DNA from: Turnera subulata
Lineage: Eukaryota; Streptophyta; Magnoliopsida; Malpighiales; Passifloraceae
Assembly: GCA_028386065.3 (NCBI GenBank)
Contig: JAKUCV010001913.1
Coordinates: 1-64,000 of the forward strand
DNA length: 64,000 nt
Reading direction: 5' to 3'
This document shows, in pieces, positions 58,330 to 64,000 of this stretch. The translations under genes and the position numbers were made by a program. The notes beneath the pieces are model-generated. The model had not been told where the DNA came from and did not search any database. It was given only the letters and a program-made list of their open reading frames with translations. How positions within the stretch are numbered: the first letter of the stretch is position 1; every line of letters begins with the position of its first letter.

Positions 58330-59294
58330 CCGTATAGGACCTGTGCCACTTCTTCTTCAGGAATACATCTTCTGACAATCCCATCTCCACACCTTCTAAA
58401 TAGCAGGGGCTCATCCCAGAGGTAGTTCTTTATGTCAACAAAGAACTTCTTCCTCTGAGAATAACTCAGATCAGGTGGGAGTGCTCCACAGGCTAAGAAA
58501 TTAATAATTTCTGCATACCACGGTATGAGCCTGTGAGTGACACTGTGGATGGTTGAAATGAGGCTGTCGTATAGGAGGTGGTCATCAATGGGCATGTCCT
58601 CTCTTGGCATGTGCTCTGGTGGTAGTCTGGATAGGTGGTCAGCTACTACGTTCTCTGTACCTTTCTTGTCCCGGATTTCCAAGTCAAACTCCTGAAGGTG
58701 GAGTATCCACCTCAGGAGTCTTGGCTTGGTTTCCTTCTTCATCAGCAAGTACTTCAAGGCGGAGTGATCGGTATGTACGATGACCTTGGAACTAAGCAAG
58801 TATGCCCGAAATTTCCCAATGGCAAAGACTACTGCCAAGAGTTCCTTTTCAGTGGTGGCATAGTTGACTTGTGCTTCATCTAGAGTTCGGCTTGCATAAT
58901 AAATTGCATGAAGTTTGTTGTCCTTCCTCTGTCCGAGCACAGTCTCTACAGCATGGTCACTGGCATCACACATGATCTCAAAAGGCTGGCTCCAATCTGG
59001 GGGCTGAATGATTGGGGCTGTGGTCAATGTTGTTTTGATCCTGTGAAAAGCATCTAAACAAGATTCATCAAATACAAATTCGGCATCTTTACTAAGGAGA
59101 TTCGTCAAAGGTTTTACAATCCTTGAGAAGTCCTTAATAAAGCGCCTATAAAAACCTGCATGACCAAGAAAAGCTCGAATTGCCTTAACAGAATTAGGAG
59201 GTGGAAGTTTTTCAATTATATCAATTTTGACTTGGTCTACCTCAATTCCTCGCCCTGAAATTTTATGCCCAAGGACAATTCCTTCAGTCACCAT
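58146..59294 (-). pseudogene. Gypsy RT thumb, RNase H and integrase zinc finger
   Basis: RT end: [36 protein letters not shown]. RNase [56 protein letters not shown]. After the linker comes the H2C2 zinc finger [28 protein letters not shown]...CKECQ. 382 residues open. A single stop or frameshift at about 59295-59300 separates it from the RT. Confidence 0.9.
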
Positions 59295-59750
59295 AAAATG
59301 TCACTTTTTCGAATTCAGAACAAGGTTAACAGCCTCACACCGTGCTAGCACTATTTCAAGGTTAGCCAAACAAATATCGAAAGAAGTTCCATGGATAGAG
59401 AAATCATCCATGAATACCTCCATTATATGCTCTATCAGGTCATGGAATATGGCCATCATGCAACGCTGAAATGTGGCAGGGGCATTGCACAAACCAAATG
59501 GCATGCGCCTATATGCAAATGTGCCATAAGGGCATGTAAATGTTGTTTTTTCCAGAACACTTGGGTGGATTAGGATCTGAAAGAATCCAGAGTATCCATC
59601 CAAGTAGCAAAAATGCGTATGCTTGGAAAGTCTTTCTAGCATTTGATCAATGAATGGCAAAGGAAAATGGTCTTTTCTAGTAGCCTTGTTAAGCTTCCTA
59701 TAGTCTATGCACAATCTCCAGCCCGTGATAGTCCTAGTTGGTATGAGTTC

Positions 59751-61275
59751 TGTAAGTTTCCCTAGAGCTATTATGACATTCATAATATGCACAACAAGCA
59801 GCGGAAAGACCGGAAACATGCCTAGAACCACATGTGAAGCTACAAGACCGAATAACAATTTTTACATACCTGTAGTATTAGGATCTTTCACCTAATTGCC
59901 GGATGGAATCAGCAAGAGCAAGACAACGGCCTGGCTCCTCTACGGTATCCACACGAACCGTGATTTAGCTTGAATCGTCACACGATCCAACTCCCGAGCT
60001 CACCCCGAACTGATGTGCTAGCAACAGTTTACGGGATCGAGTGTGTTTTTGGGGTGCTTGTGTTTTTGCTTCTTTCACAAAGAAGTAGAGAAGTTCAGAG
60101 AGTGTTTTTGGGTGCTGCCAAACGTGGTAAGAGGGAGAAGAGAGAGTTATGATCTGATCTCTAAACACTCCACTAATCCCCTCAATTAGTGCAAGCAAAT
60201 GGCCAACACTAATGGCCCATGACAATGACCTCTCATCATCATGCTTCCACTAATCACACAATCAGACACAAACACTCACTAAGCCACTAACTCAGGTCAA
60301 TAATTCTGCTAATTATTGTCCCAAAACGACCCTGGTTCAACCATGGTCCAACCTCGGTTCAACCACGGTCCAACCACACCCGGTCCAACCATGGTCCAAC
60401 CACGGTTCAACCACCTGCTCGAATCAACGGTTCTATGTGTGTGACCCTGTAGGCACTTGTAACGTCCGGTAATAATTGTAAAATCCCATTTTACAATTAT
60501 AAACAAAGAGCGGCGTCTAGCAACACATCATTGCTACCCGAACGACAAGATCAGTACTGATTCTCTATGCCTCGGAATATGTCATCGTCCCTTCGTCCCA
60601 TTATCAAGATCAAACACGAGACATGGAATATGTCAATCTCGTATATGTTTAATCTATGTTTCTTGATCCCCGAATTAACTGTATAAAACGGATACCCGTG
60701 ATATCACCATATCACCTAATCCGAGCATGGCCATGCATTTAACAGTTCAACTCTATCAAGAAACCATACGATAATATACCCGTTATATGGGTCGGACGAA
60801 TCCCCTCTTGATTAAACAAAACCCACTACATACTCATCATATACCCAATGATTACCCTTATGTCCACCCAGTTACGGGTGACTAGGAAAATATCAAAGTA
60901 CATGATTCATATGTTGGATACCTTGACGATCTCAGGTCGGAGGACAGTACATCTATAAGAACCACTAATGACATAGATATAACGTTCCACGTAGGGTTCT
61001 TATGTGGGTCGGTCCAGTCCACAAGTTCTCTAACTTGTACCCGTATGTAGAATTCATATCACATATGCAATTCTTAACATACGCTAGTCTTAATTTATTA
61101 TTATAACCCATCCATAATAATAATCGACTAGGGACATTTAAGAATATATCAAATATAATCTAGGGTTATAAATATATGCAAGAAATTATCTCATAATCAT
61201 ATTTATTGGAATAACCTCAAAGTATATACATGACTACAATCATCCATAGATTGGCTTTTGGGCATATAACTAACA
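59751..61275 (-). mobile_element. Solo LTR, family A (TSD AGTTC)
   Basis: AGTTC flanks it at 59746-59750 and 61276-61280. On the minus strand it starts TGTTAGTTATATGCCC and ends AAACTTACA, 1525 bp. It is parallel to 1-329 and inverted relative to 1108-2349. It carries the minisatellite at 60334-60414. No coding sequence. Confidence 0.92.
60334..60414. repeat. Minisatellite GGTYCAACCAY
   Basis: Seven imperfect units of 10-15 bases (GGTTCAACCAT, GGTCCAACCTC, GGTTCAACCAC and so on) in the solo LTR at 59751-61275. It is absent from the family copy at 1108-2349 and explains part of the length difference. Confidence 0.88.
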
Positions 61276-61490
61276 AGTTCTTCCTTTTCATTTTTCACAA
61301 CTGTCATTCCTCCCTTTTTAGGAACTACATGCACGACACTAACCCAAGGACTATCTGAAACTGGATAAATTATCCCAGCTTCTAATAGTTTCAACATTTC
61401 CTTTTTAACCACTTCTTTCATGTTTTCATTTAATCTCCTTTGTGGATCTATTACGGGTTTGCTGTCTTCTTCCAAAAGAATACGATGCAT

Positions 61491-61880
61491 GCAAAGGTTA
61501 GGGCTGATACCTGTGAGATCGTCAATGGTGTAGCCTACTGCCTTTCGGTGTTTGTTGACTACAGTGCGTACCTTTTCTTCTTCCTCCTGCGAAAGGTCAG
61601 CTCCAACAATAATGGGAAAAGAAGAGGCTTCAGGGTCTAAGTAGATATACCTGAGGTTAGGTGGTAGAGGTTTTGTTTCTATCCTTGGTGCCTCTTTCGC
61701 AAGTTCGGGTCCAGCGGATACAGGTTCTGAAATAACATTAGGGACAGGCTCAGAGACAGCCTCAATCTATGGTTCTGTAGTATGGGTCTGTGCATCAGTT
61801 CCTGGCTCTGTTTCTTCTGTCAGAAATTTTGCTACCTCCTTCAGGGCCGTTTCATCTCCTTCATTGAGTCCATTGACTAG
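61491..61880 (-). other. Protease-RT linker of the Athila element
   Basis: Expected coding linker, but no long open frame; stops and frameshifts are present. Pro/Glu-rich in fragments. Confidence 0.5.
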
Positions 61881-62519
61881 TCACCCTAGCAGCTCATCTT
61901 CATGTGTCTCCATGAGTTGGGATGCCTTGACAAGCACATCGACAGGGTCTGGCACAACATCAACCATGCAACACTGTTCTGCTCCAAACTCATTCCTCTG
62001 CGCCTTCTGGACATTGAACTCTACTGTCTCCTTTCCAAGTCGCAATGTCAATGTTCCATTGGCGCAGTCGATCATGGCTCCTGCTGTGACTAAGAACGGA
62101 TGCCCCAAAATGATGGGTGTCTTCTCATCCTCTGTCATGTTCATCACTATAAAGTCTACAGGGACGAAGAAATTGCCAACTTTGACTGGAACATCCTCCA
62201 ACACCCCCACAGGGTATACAAGTGAGCGATCGGCAAGCTGAATGGTCATCCTCGTGGGCTTGATGTCTCCAAGGCTCATGTTCTGAGTAATGGAGAGTGG
62301 TAACAGGCTGACACTTGCCCCTAGATCGTACAAGGCTCCTTCAATCTTTTTGTCCCCGATGTTGCAAGGTATTGTGAAGCTCCCTGGGTCTGTACATTTC
62401 CTGGGCAGATGGTGTTGAATGAGGGCACTCCCCTGGGCTGTCATGGCAACAGTCTCAATGTCATCAATAGTTCTTTTCTTTGTCAGAATATCCTTAAGGA
62501 ATTTAGCATACGAAGGCAT
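61881..62519 (-). pseudogene. Athila aspartic protease domain
   Basis: MPSYAKFLKDIL start. Active site YDLGASVSLLPLS (a Leu where Ser or Thr is usual), second signature PIILGHPFLVTAGAMID. It aligns along its whole length with the protease of the gag-PR ORF at 36224-38947. Ends with stop at 61881. Confidence 0.85.
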
Positions 62520-64000
62520 TTATGTAAGCACATCGCTGAAGGACACATTGACATATAGCTTACTCAGTATTTCCTTGAACTTACGGAATTGCTTCTCCAG
62601 TTTGGATTTGTGGTACACTTCTGGGTATGGGAGCGGAGGTTGATAAGGTAGAACAGTCTGAGGCTGCTTCTTAGCCTTTCTCGTGCTAACAGGCTCAGAC
62701 ACTGACTCAGTCTATGCCTGCACTGTCTGTCTAGAACTGGATGTCGATGCTTGTTGCTCTACAGCCTGAGGCGGTTTCGACACTGTGTCTCTCAGTTCCT
62801 TCCCACTACGAAGTGTTACAGCCTTGACATGCTCGTTTCTTGGGTTCTCTATTAGTTTTCCTGGGAGAGCTCCTTGTTGGCTAGTGGACATGGAGGCTTG
62901 TTGGGCAATTTGGTTTTCGAGGATTCTGTTGTGGGATTTGAGTTGGCTGATCTCCTCGCTTATTTTATTCTATTTCTCCAAGATGGACTGCAACATGGTC
63001 ATCATGTCGGTGTTGTTGCCTTGCTGTCCTCCTTGGTTTTACCTCTAGTACTGTGGTTGTCCTCCCTGGTTCTGTCTCTGGTACTGGGCCTGTTGTGGAA
63101 TTTTTTCTTCGGTCGGTCCCTTCCAAGAAAAGTTTGGATGATTTCTTCAGGATGGATTATAAGTGTTTCCATATGGGCCCAGCTTCCGCTGGATGAAGTG
63201 AGCTTGCTCAGAATCACATTCGGCAAAGAGTGGGCAACTGGAAGTACCGTGAGGTCCTCCACAGCCTTCACAGTCTGGGGCTGTGGTTGAGGCTGTTTGA
63301 CTTGAGCAGCCCCTAGTTGCTTCCTGAGGGCTTCTATCTCTGCCTCAAGCTTAGTTACTCTGTCCACACCAATTATTCTGGAGGATTTGACTCCTCTGAC
63401 TTGGGTCTTCCTCTTGGACAACGCCTCTAGAATGGCTACTCCATCATTATAGTCCTTGTCTATGAATGCACCATTGGCCATCTTGTCTAGGGTGTTCTGA
63501 TCTTCATCACATAGGCCACAATAGAATTGTTCTAACTGTACGGCCTCTTCAATTCGGTGGTTTGGGCATCTTCTGAGTAATCCCTTGAAACGCTCCCAAG
63601 CATCACGAATTGATTCATCATAGCGTTGAGGAAAACCGATAAGCTGCTGCCTTAAACTTGCAGCTTTGCTTGAGGGATGGTACTCCTTCAAGAAAGCTGT
63701 GACTAGACTGTCCCAGTCAGTGAAATGGCCTGCTTCATGGTTGTTGAGCCATTTGAATGCCGCATCTCTGAGTGAGAATGGGAACACTCTCATGTATAGC
63801 TGCTCCTTGGTCATCCCTGCTATGTTCACTGTACTGCACACTCACAGGAAGTTTTGCAAGTGCGAGTTTGGATCTTCAGAGGGTGTGCCTCCAAAGATAC
63901 GCCTTTCCAGGATGCTTAGCAAGTTGGTCCTGATCTCATACGGACCATCTACATCAGGAATGGCTATACTGTTGTGTATGATGGTGGTTGGTGGTTGTAG
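62520..64000 (-). pseudogene. Athila gag, cut by the window end
   Basis: The open piece 63841-63002 has the gag domain: YMRVFPFSLRDAAFKWL, FLKEYHPSSKAASLRQQL, RDAWERFKGLLRRCP. Before it, EDPNSHLQNFL is followed by an in-frame stop (about 63842). After about 63002 there are frame changes. The stretch 62702-62520 is again in the frame leading to protease. Confidence 0.85.

Larger units (their letters stand above)
59301..61490 (-). pseudogene. Gypsy RT, split by a solo LTR
   Basis: Pieces: 61490-61276 (VIDPQRRLNENMKEVVKKEMLKLLEAGIIYPVSDS, VHVVPKKGGMTVVKNEKEEL) and 59750-59301 (IPTRTITGWRLCIDYRKLNKATRKDHFPLPFIDQML, MPFGLCNAPATFQRCM, the catalytic FMDDFSIHG). The split lies between the KNE and TGWR motifs, and the duplicated AGTTC restores the register. 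Confidence 0.92.
50512..64000 (-). mobile_element. Athila-like Gypsy retrotransposon, continues past the window end
   Basis: On the minus strand the order is gag (64000-62520), protease, RT, RNase H, integrase (to 57235), env-like ORF (56408-54265), two hairpin-PPT modules and 3' LTR (52661-50512). This is Gypsy order, with RT before integrase. The DLGAS protease and the env-like ORF indicate Athila. The 5' LTR and target duplication are outside the window. RT is split by a solo LTR. Frameshifts and stops in gag, pol and env show it is inactive. Confidence 0.9.

Overview
The window is nuclear DNA of a flowering plant, almost certainly a eudicot. It holds one intact ten-exon gene for plastidic glucose-6-phosphate dehydrogenase, surrounded by nested LTR retrotransposons of typical dicot families and one L1-type LINE. 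I cannot name the species. Nothing bacterial, viral or CRISPR-like is present, and there is one assembly gap (14346-14345+867, i.e. 14346-15212).

Left part (1-18529). A SIRE-like Copia element runs on the + strand: a third ORF downstream of pol (627-6145, broken), a PPT (6932-6948) and a 3' LTR (6949-11005). Other LTRs have landed in it: 1-329 (-), 1108-2349 (+, TSD ATCTA), 4395-5790 (+, near-TSD ATTAC/ATCAC) and 7738-10716 (-, TSD AGAAC). A fragment of a second related SIRE LTR (11606-18529) is split by a non-coding chromovirus-like element (11781-18198, TSD CTTAG).

Middle (18530-26492). An AT-rich duplicated stretch leads to the G6PDH gene (19319-22698, 597 residues, all introns GT-AG). 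About 350 bp after its stop lies a minus-strand LINE (23044-26474) with a long TSD, a poly(A) tail and a large internal deletion.

Right part (26493-64000). A SIRE-like Copia element lies on the minus strand (28548-49696, TSD GAACC). It contains three younger insertions: a Cassandra-type LTR carrying a 5S rRNA-like sequence (29146-29637), a non-autonomous Athila-like Gypsy element with only gag-protease (35330-41929), and a 3.2-kb chromovirus-like solo LTR (44559-47795). From 50512 to the window end is an Athila-like Gypsy element on the minus strand (3' LTR, env-like ORF, integrase, RNase H, RT, protease, gag), whose RT is split by a solo LTR (59751-61275, TSD AGTTC).

Main unusual signals. 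(1) In both Athila-like elements the internal and the terminal polypurine tract each follow, at 6-8 nt, a perfect hairpin with an RGGA tetraloop. (2) Several unrelated retroelements carry their own dispersed short hairpin 'word': ATTTGGCT/AGCCAAAT in SIRE, GGGAT/ATCCC in one chromovirus-like LTR, CACAGGCT/AGCCTGTG in Athila, GGCGGTC/GACCGCC in a Tat-like LTR. (3) Two SIRE-like elements carry a large acidic third ORF. All pairings were read by eye; no alignment, folding or database search was run.
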